Below, in pieces: positions 32,442 to 45,175 of a stretch of DNA of 64,000 nucleotides. This DNA comes from Nymphalis io (lineage: Eukaryota; Arthropoda; Insecta; Lepidoptera; Nymphalidae): the NCBI RefSeq assembly GCF_905147045.1, contig NC_065891.1, forward strand, positions 11,169,001 to 11,233,000. The letters are read 5' to 3'. Under the pieces are notes generated by a model. That model was not told the DNA's origin. It searched no databases and worked only from the letters and a program-made list of their open reading frames with translations. Position 1 is the stretch's first letter, and each line of letters begins with the position of its first letter. The position numbers and the translations under genes were made by a program.

Positions 32442-35180
32442 CATGCAAGAACAGCTTACGCTTTTGATGATATATATGAAGTACATAATTGCGTATTTGT
32501 AATGCAACCGTGAAAACAATCATTGATGCTCTTAATAAAACTGATTCAATTACCCCATTTCTAAGTCAAGTCAATTTGACAGCAGTAGTAAAGCATTTCT
32601 TTATTACAAAGTAGAGGTTTACTCAGACAGCCAAACCATAATAACTCATTTCATACAATTAAAAAATCTAATTTTTTTTTAGAAAACAAGAGCAGTCCGG
32701 CTAAGTACGCACGTACATTTTCTATTTCTGGTAGCTTATCACACATGGTTCGACTTTATAGTTTCGAGTTTAAAGGACGGCTTGGGAGCTCAGAAACCAA
32801 ATACAACTAACGGACTATGTGTGAGGCGCCGGTCGGGTAACAGAATAGTAGAAACGGATTAGAAGCCCAACGTTGTCGGTTACTCTAACAAGTAAGATAT
32901 TAATTCATAGTGCGTCTAGAATGAACATAAGACTACCTGAAATAATAAGAATATTATAAAAAAAGTTTATCATAAAAGAAATCTAATTCTAACTTAAATG
33001 TACACTATATTTTTCTATGGGGCAATAAATACTATCTGTTTAGAAAAAAGAAGAATCACGCATTATATTTATTATCTCAAAAACGACCATAAGCATATCA
33101 TCTATTTACATAAAATAAATATAAATAATACACACAAGCAAACACGTAAAAATAAAAGTAAATAACATGTAATTGTTTCTTTGTTGTATGTATTTGCATA
33201 TCAGAATTTTGTACAAAGAAAGATGTTTTAAAAAACGCTTTTGGCAGATTGACTACAAACGGGATTTCTAAATAAATAATAATAAGTACAAATTATTAAT
33301 TATGTTATATAGTAAACTTAATTTTAAATAATTGGTATTAATAAAAGTGTTGGTAAGCTTTTATATGCGTAATTACAATGAGTAGAAGTGTTACTTATAT
33401 GTAAAATTATATTTAAGTCTCTAAGTTTTATTTCTGTTAAAGTTGCCATATAATATGCATGACTTTATTTTATCTGTTCTAGCATTCTAACACTAGAAAT
33501 AAACTAATACATTTGATTTTCCACGTATGAATATGAATAAAGACGCTGTGAAGTCTAACGGAAACGAAACAGACTTTTATGTAATACATATAATGTTGAC
33601 ATATGTAAAATTCCATATCCACAGTCCTACGCTGTAACATCTTTAAGACGGTAAAGTGAGACATCCAATTTTCTCCAAAGCTGAAGTCCATTTGAATTTT
33701 TGTCATGATGAGTAGACAGAAATATAAATGTGCATCTCTCTTCCCAGTTGGAGTTTGTATTATTTGTAGTTAGTTTGTTTATTTTTTTTTTATACTAATC
33801 GAATAATCACTTACGATATCGTTTTGATTGTTGAATCAAATAATTTTATTATGAAAAAAATTGGCACTATTTGATATACGAACTTTATACAACATTTATA
33901 CTCAATACAACATTTAATACAAATTGATTAAATTTTGAAAAAAAAACAATCAAATTTCAATAGCGTCAAAAGCGCAAAAGTTTACGGGCTACCTAGCGAT
34001 GTAAATTTCGCAGGCTCGTCCCTGGCATCCTCCTGACTCAAGCTTTACATTTAATTGCAGGGGTAAGGGTATATAATCATATTTGTGATTCCTTAAAAAC
34101 GAGCATTGCTATTATATACTTAAAAAGAAATAGTTTTTGACGATTTAGTTGAAAGCGTAGAATTGAAACTTAATATTAGAAAATGGCTTATTAGTTAGAT
34201 TTACTAAGATTATTGTATGATTTGCAAAAAAAAACAATATAATAAACCGTCTGCGCAAACAACACTTAGTTAAAAGCGCACAAACAATCTACGAGATCTA
34301 GACAACGCCAATAATAAAATTACATATTAGCACTGGCGGTTATATATTATTATTTGTCGTATAAAATTATTTTAAGAATATATTTTCAATACGATCAAGA
34401 AAATACAATAAGGCATTGAGTCTTATATCCGTTGTATAAACACGTTATAGAAGATAAATTCGAGTCCGGTTCAAAGAGTTACGAATATTCAGGTATATGT
34501 GAATGTTGTAATATTCAGAAATTATGTTTTGCGATCCTTGTTTGAAGTTTTGTATTTACATGTATTTTTTTAACATAAAACAATATGCCTGTATCTTAGC
34601 TTACATGGACTAAATAGATAAATATTCTGTGCTAGGAGATGGACTCATAATAATCAATAAAAAATATAACTAGATAGAATAAAATTTAAGAGGCGTACGT
34701 CATCCTTCAAAGTAACAGGTGATTTTTCGATTTAATGAATAAGAATTATGAAAAATTATTACATGACAAAGTGACATACATAATAGCATGTTAAGCCATT
34801 ATAAGTTATTGACTTAAAGAAAGCAAATAATTTCCATACGACGAAAGCAGTTTCTGAAACATCTTAAATGGTTTCCAAAAAATTATGCGATACTTATTGA
34901 TATATTGATAGAAGGCAAACAAATATTTTTTTTAAATATCTTGAGTTTACTCCTCACTTTCACTTCTTACGTCTTGAGACCTGCGGAAATGACGAGCAAG
35001 GCAAAGGGTCGCTCCGGCAATACATCACGCCTTGAAATTCTTACTAAGTTTAAAGGTTTTTCGTACCAATATATCATATGTAACAATATTAGGCTTGATG
35101 CTGATGGATTAAGGGTGTTTTCGCATGTATTGATGATAAAAGGTGCAGATCGGGTATGATTTTTTTCAATATCAAATTAC
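32442..35180. other. AT-rich spacer; one less AT-rich block near 32690-32890
   Basis: The block around 32690-32890 (aggcgccggtcgggtaacag) has more balanced base composition and ends near aacaa|gtaagata, which resembles a splice donor. No open frame supports an exon. The rest is featureless. Confidence 0.35.
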
Positions 35181-35185
35181 GCTGC

Positions 35186-35219
35186 CTTTATAATCAGACA
35201 AGAAAGTCTGATTATAAAG
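35186..35219. repeat. Hairpin, 14-bp perfect stem
   Basis: CTTTATAATCAGAC (35186-35199) pairs exactly with GTCTGATTATAAAG (35206-35219) around a 6-base loop. It lies about 100 bases upstream of a family B copy. Confidence 0.75.
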
Positions 35220-35324
35220 TAAGGAGGAACGTAAAGTCAAAATCTACCTTAATTCATTGTTAATAATTTGCTTATTTTAAATTAATATTTTATTGCACTG
35301 AAGTAATTCGCACAAATTTCGTGT

Positions 35325-35588
35325 TGGTAGGGCTTTGTGCCCGGTGCTGGGTGGGTACCATCAGATATTCTGCTGCTAATACTTGGCAATATTAAGGATT
35401 GTTGCGTGCCAGTATAACTACAGGTACAAAGGACATAACATCTCAGTTCCTAAGGTTGGTGGCGCATTGGCAATGTTAGGAATGGTTATTATCTCTTCCA
35501 TCGCTAATTTATCTGGGCTTTAGTGAGCACATACCATCAGGTGATCCGTTTGCTCGTCCACCTGCCTATGACATAAAAAGAAAAAACA
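35325..35588 (+). mobile_element. SINE-like family B, diverged
   Basis: ttggtagggctttgtgcccg, then cagttcctaaggttggtggc, then gcacataccatcaggtgatc and an A-rich end. Many substitutions relative to the 22968 copy make this an older insertion. Confidence 0.8.
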
Positions 35589-36714
35589 AAATGTGCACTT
35601 AACGACACTGTATAATCTGCTGTGATGTTATGCTCTCAAAGTTGTTGCCTGACTTTACTTTTATTAGAGCTTGGAACACCGCGCATTGATGCGTAAATTG
35701 AAGTGACAATCTCGCTCCTCGTGGTTTTCTTACTTCGTCGTACAGGTGTGACCGTAGCTTCACAGATGAGCCGCATTGTGGTTGCTTTTGCTTCGCTACA
35801 ATCTACGGTCGCTTAGGTTTGTATTCTAAATGTATTACTAGAAATACGTCTACATCTCATATTAGGGTAAACAAACGCAATATCAAATTCACCCGTTTGA
35901 ATAATTATAATTATTAAAGCGATTAAAGGTATAACTTCGAATGCCCATACCAAATGTTATTATTCCATATCTATACTTTAAATATTTATAAAATCGAAAT
36001 ATCTAAAAAACTATTGAAATATAAAAATCGATGCAATTGATCAAATTTTTCTTTTATTGACATCACTAAGCAGCAAGACTGACTTGTAATTGATCAAAAC
36101 AACATTACCTTTGTTTCAAAGATATTCATAAAAATAATTTTATTAAATAAATTATTAAATTATTAAAATAAATTATTAAATTGTAAAATTTTATGTTTAT
36201 TTCATTTTGTAAGATAATAGGTAGGTTTAATAGGATAATGTCATTAGGCTTTTAAAATGTCATTAGGGATTCATGAGAAAATTAATTTTTCTGTACATTA
36301 TCACGAGTGAAAAAGTTATATTTCATTACTAAGCATTTTAATACGTAAACCAACTAAGCACAATAGTCTCATGACAGTGTGGAACGCCCGTTCAGCAAGC
36401 GTACAATAGCAATGGGCAAAATTCACAGCCCAAATACTCTATGACCACCTCTATAAAAGTTAAAAGCTTTTGTCGAAAAAATTCATGCAGTTTTAAGAGT
36501 CAGTTGCAAATACGAGCGCATTCCAGCACCGAACAGTTTTCACATCCCCGGAGAGTACTGGCTAGAAATGTTTACAGGTACAGCTCTATTCTGGATGCAC
36601 GAATTTGTTTTAATGGTGAAATAAATCAGGAATATTGCACTATTTTATGAAAAACACCTGATATAAAAATATATATTTTTCAATTATTTTTATAGTTGGT
36701 GTTGATTTACTAAA

Positions 36715-36850
36715 AGAGTTCAATGACTGGGTTGGTACAACCTACTAATTAGTTATTCTCCGCTGAACAGCAATGCTTCGTAATGTTATCTAGGAATACT
36801 GAAAGAGCCAGTTTAATTACAGGCATTATAAATATAAGTGACGCTTTGAT
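36715..36850 (+). repeat. SINE-like family B, very degenerate
   Basis: Blocks ctgaacagcaatgcttcgta and gagccagtttaattacaggc follow family B order with heavy erosion. Confidence 0.45.
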
Positions 36851-38955
36851 ATAGCTTTTGATAAATTAATTTCAGCTATACTAATGATTACGCGCAAAGT
36901 AACCGTAATTTTTTATATGTTATTTATATATTGAATCATGTGTTGTTAAATAGATTACCGAATGTATGAATTACATCCATCTGACATAGATTAAGGTTTA
37001 ATTTAATAGTAATCTGCAATTTTATCCTTCACAAGAGTACAGTTATTATTAAATGGTATTTGTAAAAAATCGATGCGTGCTAGATTTTAAGCAATGTTTT
37101 CTGAAATTTGAACCCGCAATTTTTATTTAAGGCACATATTGAGCCTTGTAGACTAAACTGTCAATTTAATTGCTTACTATTTAAGGCTACTTATATTTTG
37201 TATCTCAGGTTAAGCTTTCAATAAAAGAAGATATGATAATATATAATGTTGATCTATTGCAGCTTACATGTATTATATAAAATATAATACATAAGCAAAG
37301 ATAAACATTTAAAATCCTTTAAGTCTAGACGCAGATAGTTCATACTCTGGCAATGTGCCAAATGTATTTTTTTAACTTTTATAAAGCTGTTCAGTGAATT
37401 CAGGTCACATGCAGAAATATTTAAACGTATTTTTTGTTGTTTTAATCCCTTGTTACTTTTTTTTGCAATACGAATTACAAATAACATTCATATCAAAATG
37501 CCAATACTTTGACACGAACGAAATAAAATGCTCCAGTAATTTTGGCAGATAACAAAGGCAGATTTGTCCGTTGGAAATCGAGTTTATCCCTTATTAATCC
37601 GACCACACATGCGCTTGATGAGGGTTAGTGTGACAATGTGATAATTGCGATAATATGATATCGTGTTAAGTTGAACGAGTATCGATTCAAACAGAAATGT
37701 CCATTGTTCCGTTCGCAATATTGACCCGTTTTACTTACAACGACTTGACCTTACCTTGTTAGTATTTTTTTTAATTCATTCGGATTATTCTCGGGGTTTA
37801 TTACATAAAAGTATTCAACTGTGCAAATATTGCCAAATAAAGTTTTGAAGGTACTTCAAAATTATTGTAAGCGTTTCGTGAATTTCATAATTATGTCGAA
37901 TCGTTGTCCCGATATATAAACTTATTTGTTATCCTTTGAAACTGTCCCAAACTCCTTCATCCTTCCTTCTTAAGTCCCTCGTTTTGTAAATTTTGAGTAT
38001 TCGTTGATGTTTGGTCAATTAATACATACATATTTTTTTTATACTAAATACTCCTTATGGTTTCACATGCGTTGGATATAACATCTCTCCTCCCGTAGGT
38101 CGTGGCATGATGTTACAAAGGCCATGCCGATTCTTATTAAATGGCCTATTTCACGCAAAAATATTTTGTATCGTCAGTGAATAATATTGTACTCTGCATT
38201 ATTAAATAACTAATAAATTACTTAACAGATTATATAAGTATATATAAAATCCTCTTTTTTTGAGTTGTTTATAAAATAAATAAAATAAATTAACTTTTTT
38301 TTTTAGTGTGACGAGTTACTGCATGATACATCCTATGCTGTGAGATATATAAAGGCTCTTTCTTTTTATTGCATCGGCTATTCTCAATTCAAATTATACT
38401 TTATTAAAGTGTATTCTAATAATAACTTTTAAACAATTTTAAAGGCTTCATTTAAATGTAAATATAGCTCTTTGAAGAGTTTTATACAATTATCAACTAT
38501 TTAAAGTTTAATTGTATATATTCAGCAACAAAATTAAATATTGAATTAGTATTTTAATTATATTTATAATATTTTAATTTGATTTTTAATGGCTTTACAA
38601 ATTAATGTTGATTACTTAAACAATGTTGTGTCTTCTTTTTTCAAATGTCAAATCGAAGATGATAGAAAGAGATAAATCAGCGTTATATTAAACTCACAAT
38701 TGTGAGAACCAGCATAATAATATTGACTTAGACACGTTAAACCAATCAATATAAAGTATTTTTAGAATATTTGGGTGCTTACTTAAATAGGTCGGGTCTC
38801 ACCCTATTAGCCCTATCCTTGCTCTTTTTGACCTTTATTTACATTTACATTCAGTCAATTCTATGACCGAATCAAAGATATATATATATATATAATATAT
38901 TATGTATAATAATTCTATTTCATTTTTTACGAAATTAATATTCATAACAGTATTA
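36851..38955. other. AT-rich spacer, nothing recognised
   Basis: Contains a TA microsatellite near 38880-38900. No gene or known repeat can be supported. Confidence 0.5.
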
Positions 38956-38959
38956 AATT

Positions 38960-39001
38960 CTCTACAGTCGTGTCGGACTTTTGTCCGACACGACTGTAGA
39001 G
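38960..39001. repeat. Perfect 19-bp palindromic hairpin, 4-base loop
   Basis: CTCTACAGTCGTGTCGGAC (38960-38978), loop TTTT, and GTCCGACACGACTGTAGAG (38983-39001) form a perfect 42-base fold-back. The arms are about half G+C inside AT-rich DNA. A T-run follows. The origin is not known. Confidence 0.9.
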
Positions 39002-39184
39002 TTTTTATGCACATGGCGAAAGGATAATGATCTTAATTTGTCACAAATATATCAGAATCAGAATATTTTGTTCAGAAGCGATACTATTTAAAAAAAATCT
39101 TCTTGAATAGTAATCATTACAACAAATAGCTTACGTCATAGCTTAAAAGCTCCAACCGAGGCTACAAGGGCAAAAGTATCTCCT

Positions 39185-39360
39185 CAAAAGTATCTCCTCT
39201 TCTTCTATTGAGAAGGTTCAAAAAATATTTCACCAACCTGTTCCAATGCAGTTTAGTGGAAGCATATCTGGTAAAATTTCAAGTAAGTTGCAGCTATTCT
39301 TACAATGTGTTTTCACAAGATGAGTTTAGGGTTTAAGCCTATTATCTTCAGTAAAAATTC
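39185..39360 (-). repeat. SINE family A, degenerate, reverse
   Basis: ctcctcttcttctattgaga, then caccaacctgttccaatgca and gtgttttcacaagatgag match family A in reverse, with strong decay. Confidence 0.45.
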
Positions 39361-39884
39361 ACGTGGGCCAGCTACTGCGATCTCAGCTTTAGAATAAATT
39401 TATATATGTGACTATCAAAATATGTTTAGTATTGAGCAAATGTAAATTTTGATTAAAATTTCATATCATAGCGTCGACCTTCAAACAAAATGTGGGCGCA
39501 TTCACAAGTACCGTTAAACTTATGTACTGTATACTTGCTTGTACGAAACAAAACACGCGCTTAGTTTAATTATTCAAAAATTCGCAGCTTGTCGGCGTAA
39601 CAAGACAAGTAAACGAGTAGTGTGAGGAAAAAATAAAAGATATTTGAAAGCCAGGGCACTGTATGCTTTTGTTTATGCTCGAGTATTCTTCGTTATCTTG
39701 AACTTTGGCTCTTTGTTATGTAAGATATAAAGCGGAAAGTTTTAATACAGTTTTGTTATTGTATATACAGTGTTTATATATTCCATTAACTATTTTCTAA
39801 GATGTTGTATTCTACTAAGTAAAAATCATGAGATTTATAACGCAGCACTTAGTTACATTTTGTTAGTGTCCATTAGTTTCTGTG

Positions 39885-40018
39885 GGATACGAAATTTATT
39901 CCCTTGTGCCTGTAGTTACACTGGCTCACTCAACATACTAAGTATCGCCATTTGGTATTAGAATATGTGATGAGTGGTTTGATGAGATAGGCTCGCACAA
40001 CGCATCGGTACTGTACAA
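39885..40018 (-). repeat. SINE-like family B, degenerate middle part
   Basis: cttgtgcctgtagttacact, ggctcactcaacatacta and gaatatgtgatgagtggttt on the + strand are reverse family B blocks. Confidence 0.65.
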
Positions 40019-40496
40019 AGTAAATTTAAATTTTGCTAAAATAATAATAGTCTAGTCTCTCATGGAGATAGCTGGTGGGCGTATTTAATGAATCTTGGTA
40101 TCGATAGCTTAAACTCTGAGCGGAGGTCTATTAATCTGTTTTTCAATTGAATCTAGATAACGTCACTTATTAAACATCATACTGTAATCTTTATTTTTTC
40201 TTTTGTATTCATCTAATTTTGTAAGTTTTTTCTTTTGTATCGATCCCTTAATTGAATTCTAATAAATTATATACATACTGAATGTATGTAATTTATATTG
40301 TATTTGCATCTTCATAATTATATGTGATATTAATTTTGTTCTTAAATAATATTATAAAATGTCTCTGTTCTTTAGAATTTTAGTGTTAATTTATTTATTA
40401 AATTGCTGTAAATTTACATAATAAAGAAAACAATATTATCAATTAACATTAAAATTATTTTTTATAACTTTTAGATAACGACTATAGATAGATACT

Positions 40497-41575
40497 ATAG
40501 ATCTAGCCCACTCGAACAACCTGGAAATCTCGAAAAAGAAATAACTTGGTTGTGCAAAGCAATGAAACAAATTTGCGACGCCTCGATGCCACGGGTTGGC
40601 GCGTCTCCTTACAGACAGCAGGTATATTGGTGGTCGACAGAACTACAAAAGTCCTGCATAACGGCATGACATGAATACGCTAGACATCGCAGACGGAGGC
40701 GGCGTCATCTGGCTCAGGATGAAGCTCAAGAGGCCCAACTGTATGCATTATAAAAAGCTGCGAAGACTGCTCTCAAAATTGCAATTCAAGAAGCAAAGAA
40801 GGCCTATAACGACATCCCAATGGGAGGAGGATCTGGGATCCCCCACAGCAGGCCTGGCGACAGTAAAGGCGGTACGTCCCCACTTGAGTCGCTGGGTCAA
40901 AAGAAAACGAGGCACGCTTTCGCTTAGGTTGACGCAGGTACTTACCGGACACGGCTGCTTCGGTAAGTACCTGCACAAGATAGCGTGGCAGGAAATGTCA
41001 CCTTCCTGCGTGGCAGGATGGTGGCGCAGTGTGGTGCGACAATCGACATGGCGCAACACACCCTGACGGAGTGTGACGCGTGGGGGCCCCAGAGATATTC
41101 CCTGGCGGCAGTTGTCGGCGGAGACCTCTCTTTGCCGAGGATCATCAACGCGATGCTTGGAAGCGAGGAGTGCTGGTCGGTTCTGTGAAAATGTGATGTC
41201 GTAGAAGGAGATCGCGGAGCGGGAGCGGGAAGAGGACGCCGCTGCAAGCCTGCTCCACCGAAGAAGACCGGGGAGAAGAATGAGGCGCACCTTCTCCCTC
41301 CGCCGCAATAGGCGTCGCTGGGATTAGGGGGGTTCTCAGTACCCAGGTAATCCCCCTAGAGAATGGAGGCCTGCATAGGTAGGCCGCCCGTCAGAGCGTC
41401 GCGGTAGCATGCGCAAGCGATCCCGTGTCGCTACTCATTATGACGGAATGGGTACCGCGGGGTTTTTAGTGGTATTCCGTTGTTCGGGGCGCACTCGGCG
41501 CCTTGGGCATGGTGGCCACAGCGAGTGCGCTTGGACGATTTCTCCCGAATGTCTCTGGGCCAAATAAAGGGCGTC
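40497..41575 (+). pseudogene. R1-like non-LTR retrotransposon ORF2 remnant with 3' UTR, RT deleted
   Basis: The + frame from about 40497 gives LEQPGNLEKEITWLCKAM, then ASMPRVGASPYRQQVYWW, the segment that joins endonuclease to reverse transcriptase in R1-clade LINEs. After stops and a Lys/Ala-rich stretch (IAIQEAKKAYND) the sequence jumps near 40935 to QVLTGHGCFGKYL. It continues DMAQHTLTECDAWGPQ and VVGGDLSLPRIINAMLGSE, the C-terminal zinc/RNase H-proximal region of the same family. The whole reverse transcriptase between them is missing. The C-terminal ORF ends near 41188 in one frame, followed by an Arg/Lys/Pro-rich tail and a GC-rich 3' UTR to about 41575. Stops, frame changes and the deletion make it non-functional. 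It does not lie in rDNA. Confidence 0.8.
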
Positions 41576-42065
41576 GTCGTCTATACACTGGGATAATGCG
41601 TTCTATGGCGCTGTATGGGGCTACCCATTTGGGCTACAAACCTTTCAAACTTGAACAGAACGCTTCTTAAAAGAACACAACGCATTATGGCAATATGCTG
41701 GTTCGCCACCTTGGGATTTTGAGGCAGAAGTATTCCCTGCGGCCCATTTTCGAAGTTCTGAATGTCAGAAACGTAGTGTACACTACACTGCAGTTGAGGA
41801 AAAGCCTCCGAGCGGTCGTTTCTTCTTCGCAAATGGCAAGACAGACTAATGGAGCCAACGGCAGATCACCATGCAATGGGAAGAGCCGCGGCAAAGGTTG
41901 ATCGTAGCAGTTGGTGAGGACTTGTCGCCGCCAGCCGTGGTGAAGTCCATGGTTAGTGAAAAGTCTTGGAAAGCTATGCTCATTTTTGCGAGACCGTTAA
42001 TGCGCAAAAAAAATGGTAGAAAGGGAGAGGGAGGGCGATGCTCTGGCAGAATACCTTTGGGCATT
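41576..42065 (+). pseudogene. Second R1-like remnant, head-to-tail with the first
   Basis: Starting right after the first element's 3' UTR, frames read LNRTLLKRTQRIMAI (end of the RT thumb region), then VAVGEDLSPPAVVKSMVSEK and SWKAMLIFARPLMRK, aligned with the C-terminal block at 41105-41185 of the first remnant. The copy has stops and shifts, and its C-terminal tail is A/G-rich. Two C-termini in tandem imply either nested insertion or tandem copies. Confidence 0.7.
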
Positions 42066-42267
42066 GAAAAGGGAGAATTCACCTATGTGCCAATCCCTAA
42101 AAGCATGTAGCAGTAGAGTTTTCGACAATGAATGGTTCTTCAATTGAACAACCGCTGGCGGAAGTGCGGATGAATACGCAAGTGTGCCCGTAATTTTGCC
42201 CCGTAAGGAGCGAAGACTCTATCATCATTATCTGTGGTAGAAGGTATCCATGAGGATTATACCACGT

Positions 42268-42503
42268 ATAAAAAAAATACTTGCCTTTCACGCTGAAGGT
42301 TGTGGGTTCGATTTCCACCTAGGACACACATTTGTGTGCATAAACATGTCTATTTGTCCTGAGTTTGGGTTTAATTATCTATATAAGTATGTATTTACAA
42401 AAGAAAAGTAGTATATGTAGTGTATCAGTAGTCTGGTTTCCACAGTACAAGCTCTGCTTAGTTTGGGATCAGATGGCCGTGTGTGAATAATGTCCCAGGA
42501 TAT
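42268..42503 (+). repeat. SINE family D, lacking its head
   Basis: cttgcctttcacgctgaagg, tgtgggttcgatttccacct (B box) and atctatataagtatgtattt match the reverse copy at 62283-62496. It ends at tgtcccaggatatt. The A-box head is missing here. Confidence 0.75.
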
Positions 42504-43145
42504 TTTTATTATTCACTTGTCATCTATTGTAAGTTGTTGGAAAGCGAATCTTTGAAATCGAAACGTTCGTGGAATTGCCAACAACAACACTAAAAACTTT
42601 TAGCTCAATCTAATGAACGAAGCATATATATAAACTTCGTTTCACTTGATGTTATAAAGATAGAGATAAACAAATAAAAAATAAATATTTATTCTTTTAT
42701 CAAGTAGATATTACGTTTGACTTTGATTATTCTAAAATTAATTACTAAATAAAAATCGGCAAGCAATTTAAATTTGATCAAGCATTAAGTTATAATTAAG
42801 TCAAAAACATTTTAAAAGCCATAAACTTTTCATTATTCTTTTGGTTCGTCCCTTTTCATACCCGTGTGGTATAATGAAGGTGCGGATGCGAGTACCTTTG
42901 TTAGGTTACCCTGATTGTGAGCGAACCATGTTTTGTATTTAGCCGGATGCTAACTTCCATTGTATAGCTTTGTGTGCTACTGGTTTCGTTATTCAAATGA
43001 CCCGCATTTTCTATATTTGTGGTGATATTGAATAAAGAATTATTTATTTTTTTAAATGAATTGGATATAATTTGTTTTACGGATATGTCGGTAGAAGATA
43101 CAATCAGTTTAGAAATATGTATTGGTGGTTAGTTTTGTTATTTTA
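42504..43145. other. AT-rich spacer
   Basis: No supported feature. Confidence 0.45.
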
Positions 43146-43149
43146 ATCT

Positions 43150-43335
43150 AATTTAAATGGTTCACCTGATAGTATGTGGTTACAACCGCCCATAGATATT
43201 GGCACAGCTAGAAATTTTAATCTTGCATCGTTAATGTACCACCAACCTTGGGAACTATGATGGTATGTCCTATGTGCTTGTAGTTATACTGGCTCATTCA
43301 AATATACCTAAACGTGTCAGCGATATTTCGTTTAT
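43150..43335 (-). repeat. SINE-like family B, degenerate, reverse
   Basis: ggttcacctgatagtatgtg, then accaccaaccttgggaacta and gtagttatactggctcattc are reverse family B blocks. Confidence 0.7.
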
Positions 43336-43959
43336 ATATTGAGAAAAATGACGTGATCATTAAATAAAGATTTTTGTGAAATCTTATTATGTAGCAAGAA
43401 ACATGTCAATCACAGTTGATTTTGATCGTATAAAATTCAATAAAATGTACGAGTATAATATTAGTGTTATATTACGAGTGATATGGAGAGGATAAATATG
43501 AAGGAAAAGTTATATCATATACTTGGTTAAGCTTATAAAGACTATGACTATCTAGTAAAATGATTCTGTCAAATCATATTAAATTACGATTTACACATAA
43601 GTGATTTGAATAAAGAACATTCATAATTTGAATTCCAATAAAATCGAACACTCATAAACAAGAATCCTACAGATAAAGAATATTCAAGAATCACGAATTA
43701 TGAATTCGTAACGTGGTGATTATTATGACCATGAAATATTTAAGGATCATATAAACTGATCTCTGGATAAAGATTTTACTCCGATTTTATTAAGGGTCGA
43801 GGTCAATAGCACACCCATCGCCTAAGGACTAAACATTTACTTAAAGCGGAGAAAATGTCTTAGATTGCGTTATTGGTTCAGATAAAAAACAAACATTTAA
43901 CAGTATCAATGACTTATATATTTCTATATAAATATAACAATACTACCTGCTCAACTCGG

Positions 43960-44120
43960 TTTCCCCTACGTTAGACCCCTGCGCCCCCGTAGGTGTGGTG
44001 CGATAGCGTGATTTTAATTAGTCTATAATCTTCCTCGATAAATGAGCGCTCTAAGGCAAAACATCTTCAAATCGATTTAAGCTTACATAGTCTTCAGGAT
44101 CATATATTAGTGTAGATTAT
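43960..44120 (+). repeat. Dispersed repeat H copy
   Basis: tagtctataatcttcctcga, then taaatgagcgctctaaggc and a terminal tagtgtagatta fit the common lepidopteran repeat with the phrase cttcctcgataaatg. Confidence 0.5.
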
Positions 44121-44144
44121 ATTGGTTATGTATTTAAAAAGTCA

Positions 44145-44415
44145 ATGTCCCACTACCGGGCTAAAGACCTCCTCTCAATTTTAAGGAGGTTCTAGAGCTT
44201 TCTGCACCATGTTGCTATAATGCGTGTCGGTGGATACACGTGACAGATTTCCAAGTGCTACTTGGATATTTTCTCACGATATTTTCGTTCATCGCCGAGC
44301 AAGAGATGAATGAACACTAATTTAGCACATGATAATTCATTGGTGCTTGCCCGGGTTTGAAATCGGAAACATCCGTTAAGATTCACGTCTTCTAAACACT
44401 CTTCAATCATGGCTC
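44145..44415 (-). repeat. SINE family A, degenerate, reverse, nearly full span
   Basis: tgtcccactaccgggctaaa, then tcatcgccgagcaagagatg and gtgcttgcccgggtttgaaa preserve the reverse order tail-body-B box. It is older than the copy at 49496. Confidence 0.75.
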
Positions 44416-45054
44416 TAGTTATGTATTACATTTATAAAAGATATTTTTTTCGAATCAACCTAACGATAAATTTGTAAGACGCAGTAGTATAATAGAAATT
44501 AATATTTTATATTCAACAGAAAACATTTAAAATACGAGTATATCAAAAACATTCATTTATGTAACCTTGAACTAAAGTTTGTAAATTTATTTAAGGGTAT
44601 ACAGGCTTCTTTGTAATTAAATTTTACTGAACTAGTGAGTAATAAATAACAAATTTACCATCATTTTAAAGGAGGCTGTATATAATAGACTCAAAACAAG
44701 TTAAAACTTTGTTTCGTTTTTCGTCGATTCTGGTGAAGTTCGTAAGAGTGTCTACCGCAAAAGTTTTTTAGGTTCACCATTGGCTACTTGCCGCTTCTCT
44801 CAGTTACGGATGGGGTATTATCGATTGACTTACTCGGTATTTGAATAGTGCTTTGAAAGTTATACGTACTTTAAGTTGAAGTATTTAATGTAAGGAAAAT
44901 TGTTATTTTAAATTATCATGTACCAGCTGACAAACTATTCAGGTTTATTATTAGTATAGATTATATTATCAGTTATGTATATGGTAACTTCATTTTATAT
45001 ACAAAAAACTAAACTGGTTTTGAGAGAAATAAAGAAGTAACAAACTATAAATGT

Positions 45055-45175
45055 CTCATTGCCAATCTTTTCTATTGAAGAGTTCGATTGGAGGTTATTC
45101 CATCACGCTGCTTCAATGCGACCTGAAAACTAATGTGATCGGTATCGTCCGATACAAGCAGGTTTTCTCAAAAAT
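45055..45175 (-). repeat. SINE family A, degenerate fragment, reverse
   Basis: ggaggttattccatcacgct and gcttcaatgcgacctg, then caagcaggttttctca. Confidence 0.5.

Noticed and set aside
32690..32895. Possible first exon ending at a GTAAGA donor
   Set aside because: Only composition and one donor-like site support it. No start codon context, frame or promoter motif is convincing.
38875..38900. TA microsatellite
   Set aside because: Ordinary simple repeat in AT-rich DNA.
40748..41308. 186-codon minus-strand open frame
   Set aside because: It is antisense to the R1-like LINE remnant in a GC-rich tract, where long antisense frames arise easily.
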